Part shown: one piece after another, positions 36,049-44,894 of the stretch | How positions within the stretch are numbered: position 1 is the stretch's first letter | How the letters are laid out: every line of letters starts with the position of its first letter | Assembly (NCBI GenBank): GCA_009377385.1 | Contig: WHUD01000010.1 | Coordinates: forward strand, 1-62,002 | DNA: 62,002 nt | Origin: Actinophytocola sp. | Lineage (GTDB): Bacteria > Actinomycetota > Actinomycetes > Mycobacteriales > Pseudonocardiaceae | Reading direction: 5' to 3' | Translations under genes and position numbers: made by a program | The notes under the pieces: model-generated | Databases searched by the model: none | The model's input: only the letters and a program-made list of their open reading frames with translations | What the model was told of the DNA's origin: nothing

Positions 36049-36114
36049 CGGAGAGTAGGTTCCTACCCGGCGATGAGGCGCGTGTTCGAGGCCATTCGGG
36101 TGGTGCGGACACGG

Positions 36115-36120
36115 TATGAT
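36115..36120 (+). promoter_or_regulatory. -10 hexamer of sigA
   Basis: TATGAT is a near-perfect -10 box. Transcription should start near 36126-36127. That is next to an in-frame GTG (36126) and ATG (36132) and about 167 nt before the SD-preceded GTG 36294. The leader contains a nested hairpin (GCAGCT ... AGCTGC, with AGG ... CCT inside) just before the ribosome-binding site. Confidence 0.55.
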
Positions 36121-36293
36121 CGGCGGTGGCGATGATCGCTTCGCAGCCGATTCCGGCTTCCTCGTTACAATGGAACACGGCCCCCGCTTCCGGCGTACGA
36201 AACCGCAGGCAGGAGCCGTTACCCCCGAAACCTAAGGCAGCTGAGGTCGTTAATCCTCGGCGTAGCAGATTCACGAGCTGCGAAAGGGCGTAC

Positions 36294-37628
36294 GTGGCAG
36301 CCGCAAACACTGCAACCCGGCATGGGTCCAAGGCAGGGAAGACAGAGCGCGCCGACAACACGACCGACGCGGCGACGGGTGTCGCCGACGCTGAGTCGGC
36401 TCCGAAGACGGGCAAGGGTCGCAAGAGCGGCACGAAGGCGGCAGGCAAGAAGAAGGCCGACAAGACGACGGGCACCGTCGCCGACGCCGCAGAGGCCATC
36501 GAGGCAGCCGCCGACGACAAGGAATCGCCCGACCTCGCTGATCTCGAAGCGGTCGAGGTCGACGTCGTCGACGCGACGGTGACGGAAGAGCTCGAAGAGG
36601 TCGTAGAGCAGAAGCCGGGCGGCAAGGCCAAGGTCGACGGTGACTTCGTCTGGGACGAAGAGGAGTCCGAGGCGCTGCGGCAGGCGCGCAAGGACGCCGA
36701 GCTGACGGCGTCCGCAGACTCTGTCCGCGCCTACCTCAAGCAGATCGGTAAGGTCGCGCTGCTCAACGCGGCCGAGGAGGTCGACCTCGCCAAGCGCATC
36801 GAGGCGGGCCTTTACGCATCGGAGCGGCTGCGGCTCGCCGAGGAGGAGGGCGAGAAGCTCGCCACCCAGATGCGCAGGGACCTGCGCTGGATCGTCCGCG
36901 ACGGTGAGCGGGCCAAGAACCACCTGCTCGAGGCGAACCTCCGGCTGGTCGTCTCGCTGGCAAAGCGCTACACCGGCCGTGGCATGGCCTTCCTCGACCT
37001 GATCCAGGAAGGCAACCTCGGCCTGATCCGCGCGGTGGAGAAGTTCGACTACACCAAGGGCTACAAGTTCTCCACCTACGCGACATGGTGGATCCGCCAG
37101 GCCATCACCCGCGCGATGGCCGACCAGGCCCGCACCATCCGTATACCGGTGCACATGGTGGAGGTCATCAACAAGCTGGGCCGCATCCAGCGTGAGCTGC
37201 TGCAGGACCTCGGCCGTGAGCCCACCCCTGAGGAGCTCGCCAAGGAGATGGACATCTCGCCGGAGAAGGTCCTCGAGATACAGCAGTACGCTCGCGAGCC
37301 GATCTCGCTCGACCAGACCATCGGCGACGAGGGCGACTCCCAGCTCGGCGACTTCATCGAGGACTCCGAGGCGGTCGTCGCGGTCGACGCGGTGTCGTTC
37401 ACGCTGCTGCAGGACCAGCTCCAGTCGGTGCTGCAGACGCTGTCTGAGCGCGAGGCCGGCGTCGTCCGGCTGCGGTTCGGCCTCACCGACGGCCAGCCCC
37501 GCACGCTGGACGAGATCGGCCAGGTCTACGGCGTCACGCGCGAGCGGATCCGGCAGATCGAGTCCAAGACGATGTCGAAGCTGCGCCATCCATCCCGATC
37601 GCAGGTGCTGCGGGACTACCTCGACTGA
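36294..37628 (+). CDS. sigA: Principal RNA polymerase sigma factor SigA
   Basis: The sigma-70 factor is 444 residues from GTG 36294 (GAAAGGG upstream). A low-complexity Lys/Ala/Asp-rich N-terminus of about 115 residues precedes region 1.2 ([16 protein letters not shown]). Region 2 has [20 protein letters not shown] and [14 protein letters not shown], region 3 follows, and region 4 has [20 protein letters not shown]. It is the Rv2703 orthologue. The frame is open back to GTG 36126 next to a TATGAT promoter, so a leaderless form with 56 more residues is possible. A hairpin starts in its stop codon. Confidence 0.93.
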   Translation: MAAANTATRHGSKAGKTERADNTTDAATGVADAESAPKTGKGRKSGTKAAGKKKADKTTGTVADAAEAIEAAADDKESPDLADLEAVEVDVVDATVTEELEEVVEQKPGGKAKVDGDFVWDEEESEALRQARKDAELTASADSVRAYLKQIGKVALLNAAEEVDLAKRIEAGLYASERLRLAEEEGEKLATQMRRDLRWIVRDGERAKNHLLEANLRLVVSLAKRYTGRGMAFLDLIQEGNLGLIRAVEKFDYTKGYKFSTYATWWIRQAITRAMADQARTIRIPVHMVEVINKLGRIQRELLQDLGREPTPEELAKEMDISPEKVLEIQQYAREPISLDQTIGDEGDSQLGDFIEDSEAVVAVDAVSFTLLQDQLQSVLQTLSEREAGVVRLRFGLTDGQPRTLDEIGQVYGVTRERIRQIESKTMSKLRHPSRSQVLRDYLD

Positions 37629-37666
37629 GACAGCCCACCGCCGCCCGGCTGCGCGGTAGGTTGTCT
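37628..37666 (+). terminator. sigA terminator hairpin
   Basis: AGACAGCCCACCGC (37628-37641) pairs with GCGGTAGGTTGTCT (37653-37666) over 14 positions, with one wobble and one mismatch and an 11-nt loop. It begins in the sigA stop codon. No U tract follows. Confidence 0.6.
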
Positions 37667-37782
37667 GATTCACCCTTCCCGCTCGGTTGGTCCGCTTCGC
37701 CAGATTGACGTACTCGGTCGGTCGTTCCGTGTTACTGGCGACTCATCACCGACGCCATAAACTAACCCGTGCGCACTACTAC

Positions 37783-37812
37783 TTGACCATGTGTTGTTTC
37801 TCTCGCTAGACA
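37783..37812 (+). promoter_or_regulatory. Possible promoter of the SRPBCC-acyl-CoA synthetase gene
   Basis: TTGACC (37783-37788) and TAGACA (37807-37812) are separated by 18 bp, a good -35 and a fair -10 about 38 nt before GTG 37850. A GAAGG ribosome-binding site lies directly before the start. Confidence 0.4.
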
Positions 37813-37849
37813 AGAGGGCACACTTAGTCACAGCGGGGATGGGTGAAGG

Positions 37850-39958
37850 GTGAAAAAGTCACGACAGCGTGGCACGTCCGACTACGTCAGGTACGAGACG
37901 GTTCTTGACCACCCCAGAAGCGAGCTGTGGGAGCTGCTCAGCAGGCCGGAGTTGTTCCCACGCTTCTTCCGGGGCCTCAGCGTCTGCACCAAAATCCCGC
38001 CCGCCGACCCGGACAAGACGACCGAGTACGTCATCCGTGTGACCAGGCCTGGCCACGGCGCGACCGATTTGCGGCTGCGCACCGTCACCCGCCGTAAGCA
38101 CGAGAAGTTCGTGCTGGCACCGGTGCCGGAGAGCGGGAAGTGGATCTCCCTGACGCTCAGCGACGCGCGGCCAGGCAGGACCAAGGTCGCGCTCGTGATG
38201 TCCACGCAGATCGGGCTGCCCGCCGAGTTCACGCCGCGCAAGTCCGAGCTCCGCAGCTGGGCGCAACGGGGCCTCGACAGGGTGTCCCGGTACCTGGCGC
38301 GGGTCCCCGACCAGCCGGTGACGCATCCGCAGGACACCGGGTCCTCGGGGATCAAAATCACGCGCACGTTGGTGACGTCCGGCATCCTCAAACCGACCCG
38401 GCCCGACGTCGGCATCCGGCAGCTTGCCCTGCTGAATCGGTGGGGGTTCAACCTTGTCGGCGGTTACGCGCAGGCGTCGGCGCGCGACCCCCGCGTGCCC
38501 GCGCTGATCGACGAGCACAGATCGCGCACGTTCGCCGAGGTGTGGCAACGCGCGCAGCGGCTGGCGTCCGGTCTCATCGAGCGCGGCATCGGTCCGAGGA
38601 CGACCCTCGCGGTCATGGCGCGCAACCACAGCGCGATGGTCGAGTGCATGACGGCGTGCGGCATCATCGGCGCGACGCTGATCCTGCTCAACACCGGGCT
38701 GTCAAGCAGGCAGATCGAGGATATCGCCCAGGCGCACGAGCTGCACACGCTGTTCGTCGACGACGAGTTCTCGCCGCTGGTGCAGTACCTGCCCGACGAG
38801 GTGGACAGGATCAGCACCACGCCGGGCGGCACGGTCACGCAGCACGAGACCATGAACGAGATCATCGACACCGCGCCGCAGCGCAGTCTCACCCCGCCGA
38901 AGCAGCACGGCAGGCTGGTCGTGCTCACCTCGGGCACCGGCGGCACGCCGAAGGGCGCCAAACGGCCCGCCGCGAAGGGCTGGAGCACGATCGCGGCGAT
39001 CCTGTCCCGTCTGCCGCTGCGTACCGGCGAGCGGATGCTGATCGCTGCGCCGATCTTCCACAGCTGGGGGCTGGCGACGCTGCAGCTCAGCACCCCGTTG
39101 CGGGCGACGGTGATCCTGCAGGACCGGTTCGAAGCTGAGGAATGTCTGCGTGCGATCTCGCAGCACCGCGCGACCACGCTGATCGCGGTGCCGATCATGC
39201 TGCAGCGCATCCTCAACCTGCCCGCCGAGATCAGGGACAAGTACGACACGTCGAGCCTGCGAATCGCGGCGAGCAGCGGTTCGGTGCTGCCCGGCCCGCT
39301 TGTCACCGGGTTCATGGACACCTTCGGCGACATCCTCTACAACTTCTACGGCTCGACCGAGGTGTCGCAGGCGACGGTAGCCACTCCCGCCGACCTGCGG
39401 GCGGCGCCAACAACGGCAGGCCATCCCGCGCTCGGCACCAGGGTCGCGATCCTCGACCAGGACGGGCTGCAGGTTCCGCGCGGCTCGGTCGGCCGGATCT
39501 TCGTCGGCAACGAGATGCTGTTCGACGGCTACACCGACGGCAACTCGGCCGAGATCAAGGACACCTTCATGGACACCGGCGACCTCGGCTACGTCGACGC
39601 GGACGGCAGGCTGTTCGTCTCGGGACGCGACGACGAGATGATCATCTCCGGTGGGGAGAACGTGTTCCCGCGCCCGGTCGAGGAGGCGCTGGCCGCGCTG
39701 CCGCAGGTCAGCGAGGTGGCCGTGGTCGGCGTGCCTGACGACGAGTACGGCCAGCGACTCGCGGCGTTCATCGTGCCGAGAACGGGCTCGCGGCTCGACC
39801 CCGCGATGGTGCGCTCCTACATCCACCACCGGCTGAGCCGCTTCTCGGTGCCGAGGGACGTGACGTTCCTGACCCGGCTGCCCCGCAACACCACCGGCAA
39901 GATCCTCAAGCGGCTGCTTGTCGAGCGCAGCGGCAGGCCGCCGGAGCTGACCGCCTGA
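37850..39958 (+). CDS. SRPBCC domain fused to an AMP-dependent acyl-CoA synthetase
   Basis: In this 702-residue protein, residues 1-150 read as an SRPBCC/polyketide-cyclase-like domain (YETVLDHPRSELWELLSRPE start, then RLRTVTRRKHEKFVL). A linker leads to an adenylate-forming enzyme of the FadD2/FadD12 type: P-loop LTSGTGGTPKGAK (about 361-373), YGSTEVSQA, the TGDLGYVDADGRLFVSGR hinge and the C-terminal catalytic Lys in PRNTTGKILKRLL. It should activate a fatty or aromatic acid as the CoA thioester. The SRPBCC cavity may present a hydrophobic substrate. The fusion is unusual. It has its own promoter and stands alone between sigA and an exporter gene. Confidence 0.85.
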   Translation: MKKSRQRGTSDYVRYETVLDHPRSELWELLSRPELFPRFFRGLSVCTKIPPADPDKTTEYVIRVTRPGHGATDLRLRTVTRRKHEKFVLAPVPESGKWISLTLSDARPGRTKVALVMSTQIGLPAEFTPRKSELRSWAQRGLDRVSRYLARVPDQPVTHPQDTGSSGIKITRTLVTSGILKPTRPDVGIRQLALLNRWGFNLVGGYAQASARDPRVPALIDEHRSRTFAEVWQRAQRLASGLIERGIGPRTTLAVMARNHSAMVECMTACGIIGATLILLNTGLSSRQIEDIAQAHELHTLFVDDEFSPLVQYLPDEVDRISTTPGGTVTQHETMNEIIDTAPQRSLTPPKQHGRLVVLTSGTGGTPKGAKRPAAKGWSTIAAILSRLPLRTGERMLIAAPIFHSWGLATLQLSTPLRATVILQDRFEAEECLRAISQHRATTLIAVPIMLQRILNLPAEIRDKYDTSSLRIAASSGSVLPGPLVTGFMDTFGDILYNFYGSTEVSQATVATPADLRAAPTTAGHPALGTRVAILDQDGLQVPRGSVGRIFVGNEMLFDGYTDGNSAEIKDTFMDTGDLGYVDADGRLFVSGRDDEMIISGGENVFPRPVEEALAALPQVSEVAVVGVPDDEYGQRLAAFIVPRTGSRLDPAMVRSYIHHRLSRFSVPRDVTFLTRLPRNTTGKILKRLLVERSGRPPELTA

Positions 39959-40001
39959 GCCGTCCGTAGCGGGCCTCGGCGTCCCTTGTCGTCCGGCGGG
40001 T

Positions 40002-40895
40002 TTATGGCGGCTCCTGGGGCGACTCAGCGGCGCGCTGGCCGTCCTCGCGGGACCGCAGCGCGACCCCGATCACGACGGCGAGGATGCCGAGTGCCTCCAT
40101 CCCGGTCGGCACCTGCGCCAGCACAAGCAGCCCGATCACGGTCGCCGTCACCGGCAGCAGCGCGAGCAGCAGCGCGAACGTGGCGCGGCCGACCTTGCGG
40201 AGCACGAACTGGTCCAGCGTGTAGGGCACCACCGTGGAGAGCACCCCTACACCGACGCCGAGCGCGAGCAGGTCCGGCGCGCCCCATATCGCCCCCGTCC
40301 CCAGCGCGAGCGGCGAGAGCACCACGGTGGCGACGGCGAAGCCGACGGCCAGGCTGTCGAAGCCCGACACGCCGGTGTCGGCGAGCGCGACCCGATTGCC
40401 GAGCACGATGTAGCCAGCCCATGCCGCCGCCGCTGCCAGCGCGAACGCCACGCCGAGTGGCTCGCCCGCGAGCTGGACGTCGGCGATCAGCACCACGCCG
40501 ATGGCGACCATCGCCAGCGCGGCGATGTCGCGGCGGGTCCGGGAGCCGAACGCGGCGACCACCACCGGCCCGACGAACTCAAGGGCGACCGCTGTGCCGA
40601 GCGGTAACCGAGCGATCGCCTCGTAGAACAGCACGTTCATGCCCGCCGTCACGACGCCGAACGAGCCAGCGAGCAGCAGCGCCTTGCCGCGCCACGCCGC
40701 GCGTGGTGGTCTGCGCCACGCCAGGAGCACCAGCGCGGCACCGAGGCACCGCAACCAGGCCACGCCGGACGGGGTGGCGCTATCGAACAGCCATACCGCC
40801 ATCGCCGCGCCGACGTACATCGACGTTCCGCTGATGGCGAACAGCACCGGGGCAGGCGCCTTCGCCAGCCGGGGTGCGACACGCAATCCAGTCAC
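40002..40895 (-). CDS. EamA (DMT superfamily) transporter, RhtA-like
   Basis: The 297-residue membrane protein has ten hydrophobic segments in two EamA repeats. The first repeat shows LPLGTAVALEFVGPV and the second TVVPYTLDQFVLRKV, both typical of the RhtA threonine/homoserine exporter subgroup. The substrate is not determinable. The GTG start is supported by the membrane topology but has only a weak ribosome-binding site. Confidence 0.8.
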   Translation of the reverse strand: MTGLRVAPRLAKAPAPVLFAISGTSMYVGAAMAVWLFDSATPSGVAWLRCLGAALVLLAWRRPPRAAWRGKALLLAGSFGVVTAGMNVLFYEAIARLPLGTAVALEFVGPVVVAAFGSRTRRDIAALAMVAIGVVLIADVQLAGEPLGVAFALAAAAAWAGYIVLGNRVALADTGVSGFDSLAVGFAVATVVLSPLALGTGAIWGAPDLLALGVGVGVLSTVVPYTLDQFVLRKVGRATFALLLALLPVTATVIGLLVLAQVPTGMEALGILAVVIGVALRSREDGQRAAESPQEPP

Positions 40896-41115
40896 CTTGC
40901 CATCGTGCCTGACGTGGGCAAACGAGTTTTCATGACGGTCGGCTACGTGATCGTGATCTTCGGCTGCGACATCCTGAGGAATTCAGCGTGACTGACATCC
41001 CAGCTCAGCGGGAACACTTGCAGTGGTGGAATCGTCTGCAACAGTAGAAGCAACGCATGACGGCGTTGAGTCGAGTGGCATCGGGCTCACGATGCTGGGA
41101 CGGAGGGAGACTCCA

Positions 41116-41304
41116 ATGAGCGCAACGCTCACCCGCCCCGAGTTGACCAAGGCGGACCGCTGCGACCGCTGCAGCGCGGCGGCACAGGTTCGCGCGATCC
41201 TGCCCACCGGCGGCGAACTGCTCTTCTGCGGCCACCACGCCCGCCAGCACGAGACCAGGCTCAAGGAGCTGGCGGCCGAGATCCAACGTGACGAGACCGA
41301 CTGA
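41116..41304 (+). CDS. Small Cys/His protein (DUF7455-like)
   Basis: The 62-residue protein is preceded by a strong GGAGGGAGA site 6 nt before the ATG. CDRC (16-19) and CGHH (38-41) probably bind a zinc ion, followed by a charged helix. Related short proteins lie downstream of sigA in many actinobacteria; the function is unknown. A perfect 16-bp hairpin lies 23 bp after its stop. Confidence 0.75.
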   Translation: MSATLTRPELTKADRCDRCSAAAQVRAILPTGGELLFCGHHARQHETRLKELAAEIQRDETD

Positions 41305-41327
41305 CCCCAACTCGACCCCCTAGACGC

Positions 41328-41364
41328 CCTCGGGCGGGAATCCAGCCAGGATTCCCGCCCGAGG
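41328..41364. terminator. Bidirectional terminator, perfect 16-bp stem
   Basis: CCTCGGGCGGGAATCC (41328-41343) and GGATTCCCGCCCGAGG (41349-41364) pair without mismatch around a 5-nt loop. It separates the convergent DUF7455-like gene and the ROK regulator that ends the xyl operon. Confidence 0.8.
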
Positions 41365-41383
41365 TGCATCTTGGGACGGGTTC

Positions 41384-42553
41384 TCACACCGTGTCGAGCA
41401 CGCCCTCGAAGGCCGACTCCGCCGCGCCGAGCAGTTTGACGTCGGCACCGAGCGCTGAGGTGACCACCCGGACTCCCCCGACGGCGCGGCTGACCATGCT
41501 GCGTTCCCGCACCTGCTCGCCAACGGCGTCAAGCACGGGCGGGGGCAGCGCGGTGAACAGGTCACCGAGCACCACCAGCTCGGGACCGAGCACGTTCACG
41601 ATGCTGACCAGGCCGAGCGTGAGCCACTCCGCGAACTCCGCGAGCCGCTCGCCAGCGGTGCCCGCCTCGCCGAGCACCCGCAGTTCGGCCACGATCGCCC
41701 CGCGCGGGCTGTCCTCGGGCAGGTCGAGCGCCCGCGCCAGCGCGGCCTCCCCGACCTCGGTCTCCCAGCAGCCGACGTTGCCGCAGTAGCATCGCCTGCC
41801 GCCTGGCCGCACGATCATGTGCCCGATCTCGCCGACGTAGCCGCCCCCGCCGCGCAGCGAGGATCCCTGAGCGATCACCCCGCCGCCGACACCGACGTCG
41901 GCGGAGACGAACACCACGTCGTCCGAGCCGCGCGCGACCCCGCGCACGTGCTCGGCGAGCGCGCCAAACTCGGCGTCGTTGCCGACCGTGGCCGGGATGC
42001 CGAGTCCCGCGCTCATCAGCTCACCGAGCGGGACGTCGTGCCAGCGCAGGTTGGGCGCCTCGTGGATGTAGCCGTCGGAACGCCGTGCGACGCCGGGCAC
42101 CGAGATGCCTGCCGCGACCGGGCTCACCCCGAGATCGGCGGTGAGCAGCTGCGTCGACTCGATCACGTGCGTGATGACCTCGCCCGGCTCCCCCATGCGG
42201 CCGTGCAGGTTCCAGCGGTTGCGGCCGAGGATCTGTCCGCCGAGCCCGACAAGCGCGATCGCGACGTGCTCCACCTGGATGTCCACGGCGAGCACGACGG
42301 CGGCCTGTGGCTGCGGCAGCACAAGCAGTGACGGGCGGCCCGCTGCTCCCCTGCCCGACCTCGGCACCCGTTCCTCGACCACACCCGCCTCGGCGAGCCC
42401 GTCGACCAGCGTCTTGATCGTGCTGCGGTTGAGTCCCAGCTCGGTCGCCAGCACCGCCCGCGTGCACGGACCGGTGACATGCAGCACGCGGAGCAAGCTG
42501 GATCGGTTATACCGGCGCACCTCGTCGGGTCTGGCAACGGATGTGCTGGTCAC
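41384..42553 (-). CDS. ROK-family transcriptional regulator (Rok7B7/XylR-like)
   Basis: The 389-residue protein has an N-terminal winged helix (about 14-75) with TRAVLATELGLNRSTIKTLV, then a ROK sugar-binding domain with the zinc motif CYCGNVGCWE. It is the last gene of the minus-strand ABC operon and most likely its repressor, released by a sugar. In Streptomyces coelicolor the ROK gene rok7B7 lies next to xylFGH and also affects antibiotic production and carbon control. The equivalence here is inferred from the same gene set. A candidate operator is at 46084-46102. Confidence 0.85.
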   Translation of the reverse strand: MTSTSVARPDEVRRYNRSSLLRVLHVTGPCTRAVLATELGLNRSTIKTLVDGLAEAGVVEERVPRSGRGAAGRPSLLVLPQPQAAVVLAVDIQVEHVAIALVGLGGQILGRNRWNLHGRMGEPGEVITHVIESTQLLTADLGVSPVAAGISVPGVARRSDGYIHEAPNLRWHDVPLGELMSAGLGIPATVGNDAEFGALAEHVRGVARGSDDVVFVSADVGVGGGVIAQGSSLRGGGGYVGEIGHMIVRPGGRRCYCGNVGCWETEVGEAALARALDLPEDSPRGAIVAELRVLGEAGTAGERLAEFAEWLTLGLVSIVNVLGPELVVLGDLFTALPPPVLDAVGEQVRERSMVSRAVGGVRVVTSALGADVKLLGAAESAFEGVLDTV

Positions 42554-42605
42554 GAAAGCATCGTCTCACTCCCTGTGCCACCACCCGTCACAGCACCTGC
42601 TGGCA

Positions 42606-44024
42606 TCAGCGCGCCGCCGTTGCCGCGCGCCGCCTCGACAGCGCGTCGACGGTCGCGGCGAGCAGCAGCACCAGTCCGGTCACGATGGCGACGACGGCGG
42701 CAGGCTGCGCCAGCAGGCCGAGCCCGTTGGCCACGGTCGCGAGCACGGTGCCACCGATGACGGCGTCGATCACCCTGCCCTTGCCGCCGAACAGCGACGC
42801 CCCACCGATCACGGCGGCACCGACGGCGAACAGCAGCGTGTTGAGGCCACCGGCCTGCGGGTCGACCGAGCCGACCTTGGAGGAGTACACGATCGCGCCG
42901 AGCGCTGCGACCGATGAGCACACCACGAACGCGCTCGCCTTGATCTTGGTGACGTCGATGCCTGCCCTGCGCGCGGCCTCTTTGTTGCCGCCGACGGCGT
43001 AGATGTGCCTGCCGTAGCGGGTGCGGTTGAGCACGTAGGTGCCGATGACGAGCAGGCCGAGCACGATCGGCACCACGTACGGCACGCCGGAGATCTCGAC
43101 GCTCTCGTTGGGCGAGCGGTTGACCGTCAGCAGCGCCGTCGCCACCGCGCCGAGCACCGTGACCGTGCCGACCTTGAACAGCACCAGCGGCGTCGGCTGG
43201 GTGACGAGACCCCCCTTGAGCCTGCGGAAATGCTGGCCGAGCGACAGCGCGGCGAACCCACCAGCCGCGACGACGAACAGCGCCCAGCTGCCAACGGTGG
43301 ACAAGTTGCCGTTGGCGACATCGTTCAGCACCTCGGACGTGCTGATGCCGATCACGCCGCCCTCGCCGATCAACTGCAGGATCACGCCCTGCCATGTCAG
43401 GAACAGCGCCAGCGTCACGACGAATGACGGCATGCCGATCTTGGCGACGAGGAAACCGGTGATGCAGCCCATCGCGGTGCCGACAGACAACGCCAGCAGC
43501 ATTTCCAGCCACGGGTTCGCTGTCATGCCCGACAGCGAGATGACCATCGCGACAAGCGCCATCACGGTGCCTGGCCAGATGCGCAGCAGCGCGGCGAGCC
43601 CCGCTGCAAGCAGCAGCCCTGCGTTGAACACGATGAACACGGTGATGCCCATGCCGCCGAGCAGGTTGCCGTTCTGGGCATAGTGCATCGCGAGCACCGC
43701 ACCGGCCGCGCCGGACGCCGTGCCAGCCGAGAGGTCGATCTCGCCGACGAGGAGCACGAAAACGATGCCCATCGCGATCATGGTCTGGCCAGCGCCCTGG
43801 GCGAGCAGGTTCGCGACGTTGTTCAGCGAGAAGAAGACGTCCGACAGCGATGAGAACAGCACGAACAGCGCGACGAGGCCGAGCGCGGCAGGCAGTGAGC
43901 CGAGCTGCCCGCCCCGCAGCTGGGCGAAGTAGTCGCGGATCGCCTCGCTGGTGGACATCGCCGTTGTGTCGATACCGAAGTCGGTGATCGCCGCGCCGGA
44001 CGGCGCTGGAGAGGTCTGCGTCAT
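42606..44024 (-). CDS. xylH: Sugar ABC transporter permease (XylH-like)
   Basis: A 472-residue permease of the ribose/xylose (CUT2) class with about ten to twelve helices. The class signature FVLLVGEIDLSAGTASGAAG is in the first third, and GKGRVIDAVIGGTVLATVANGL near the C-terminus. It works with one nucleotide-binding and one solute-binding subunit encoded upstream. It is longer than many CUT2 permeases owing to a polar N-terminus of about 45 residues and an extra helix. The ATG start has GGAAG upstream. The gene lies 38 bp after xylG. Confidence 0.88.
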   Translation of the reverse strand: MTQTSPAPSGAAITDFGIDTTAMSTSEAIRDYFAQLRGGQLGSLPAALGLVALFVLFSSLSDVFFSLNNVANLLAQGAGQTMIAMGIVFVLLVGEIDLSAGTASGAAGAVLAMHYAQNGNLLGGMGITVFIVFNAGLLLAAGLAALLRIWPGTVMALVAMVISLSGMTANPWLEMLLALSVGTAMGCITGFLVAKIGMPSFVVTLALFLTWQGVILQLIGEGGVIGISTSEVLNDVANGNLSTVGSWALFVVAAGGFAALSLGQHFRRLKGGLVTQPTPLVLFKVGTVTVLGAVATALLTVNRSPNESVEISGVPYVVPIVLGLLVIGTYVLNRTRYGRHIYAVGGNKEAARRAGIDVTKIKASAFVVCSSVAALGAIVYSSKVGSVDPQAGGLNTLLFAVGAAVIGGASLFGGKGRVIDAVIGGTVLATVANGLGLLAQPAAVVAIVTGLVLLLAATVDALSRRRAATAAR

Positions 44025-44062
44025 GGTGGTTTCTTCCTTGTTCACAGGAGGGCTCACGGCTC

Positions 44063-44836
44063 TCACACGACCGCGGTGTCGGGACGGGCGAGGCCGAGTT
44101 CCCCAGAGCGGCCCGCGGTGATCAGTTCGACGACCTGTCCGTGGGTGACGTCCTTGGTGTTCACCTCGGCTGCCATCCTGCCCAGGTACAGCACGGCGAC
44201 CCGGTCGGAGACCTCGAACACGTCGGCCATGTTGTGGCTGATCAGCACCACGCCGAGGCCCTGCTCGGCGAGCCTGCGCACCAGGTCGAGCACCTGGCGG
44301 GTCTGCGCGACGCCGAGCGCGGCGGTCGGCTCGTCGAGCAGCACCACCTTGCTGTCCCACAGCACCGACTTGGCGATCGCCACGGTCTGCCGTTGCCCAC
44401 CGGAGAGCGAGGACACCGGCGTGCGCACCGACTTGACCGTGCGCACCGACAGCGACGCCAGCGTCTGCCGTGCGGCCTGTTCCATGCTCGCCTCGTCGAG
44501 CAGCCAGCCGCTGCCCCGCTCGCGGCCGAGGAACATGTTCTGCACGATGTCGAGGTTGTCGGCGAGCGCGAGGTCCTGGTAGACGACCTCGATGCCGAGC
44601 CGGGCCGCGTCCTTGGGGCCGCGGATGTGCACCTGCTCGCCCTGGAACCGCACCTCGCCAGAGTCGGCGGCGTGGATCCCCGCGATGCATTTGACCAGCG
44701 TTGACTTACCGGCACCGTTGTCACCGACAAGAGCGGTGACCTCGCCGGCGCGCACCTTCAGATCGACGTCGTGCAGCACGTGCACCGGACCGAAGCTCTT
44801 GTTGAGTCCGTGCAGTTCGAGGATGGGCTCACTCAT
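44063..44836 (-). CDS. xylG: Sugar ABC transporter ATP-binding protein (XylG-like, single domain)
   Basis: The 257-residue ATPase has Walker A VGDNGAGKST, Q-loop YQDLAL, signature LSGGQRQ, Walker B VVLLDEPTAAL and the H-loop SHNM. Most CUT2 ATPases carry two fused ABC domains. This one has a single domain, as in the actinobacterial XylG type, so it should act as a homodimer. ATG 44836 is chosen over 44848 because GGAG precedes it at good spacing. Confidence 0.9.
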   Translation of the reverse strand: MSEPILELHGLNKSFGPVHVLHDVDLKVRAGEVTALVGDNGAGKSTLVKCIAGIHAADSGEVRFQGEQVHIRGPKDAARLGIEVVYQDLALADNLDIVQNMFLGRERGSGWLLDEASMEQAARQTLASLSVRTVKSVRTPVSSLSGGQRQTVAIAKSVLWDSKVVLLDEPTAALGVAQTRQVLDLVRRLAEQGLGVVLISHNMADVFEVSDRVAVLYLGRMAAEVNTKDVTHGQVVELITAGRSGELGLARPDTAVV

Positions 44837-44894
44837 CGTTGTCTCCATGGTGCTGGGGCGAGCCCCACGGCTCGCCCCAGCGGATCAGGGTCGG

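Noticed and set aside
40914-40991. Small plus-strand frame of 25 codons with a hydrophobic middle, between the EamA gene and the DUF7455-like gene
   Set aside because: It could encode a tiny membrane peptide, but there is no ribosome-binding site, no known homologue, and 25 codons is within chance.
44025-44690. N-terminal extension of the xylH frame through xylG
   Set aside because: This part is xylG read in another frame. The permease starts at ATG 44024 with a ribosome-binding site and the expected membrane topology.
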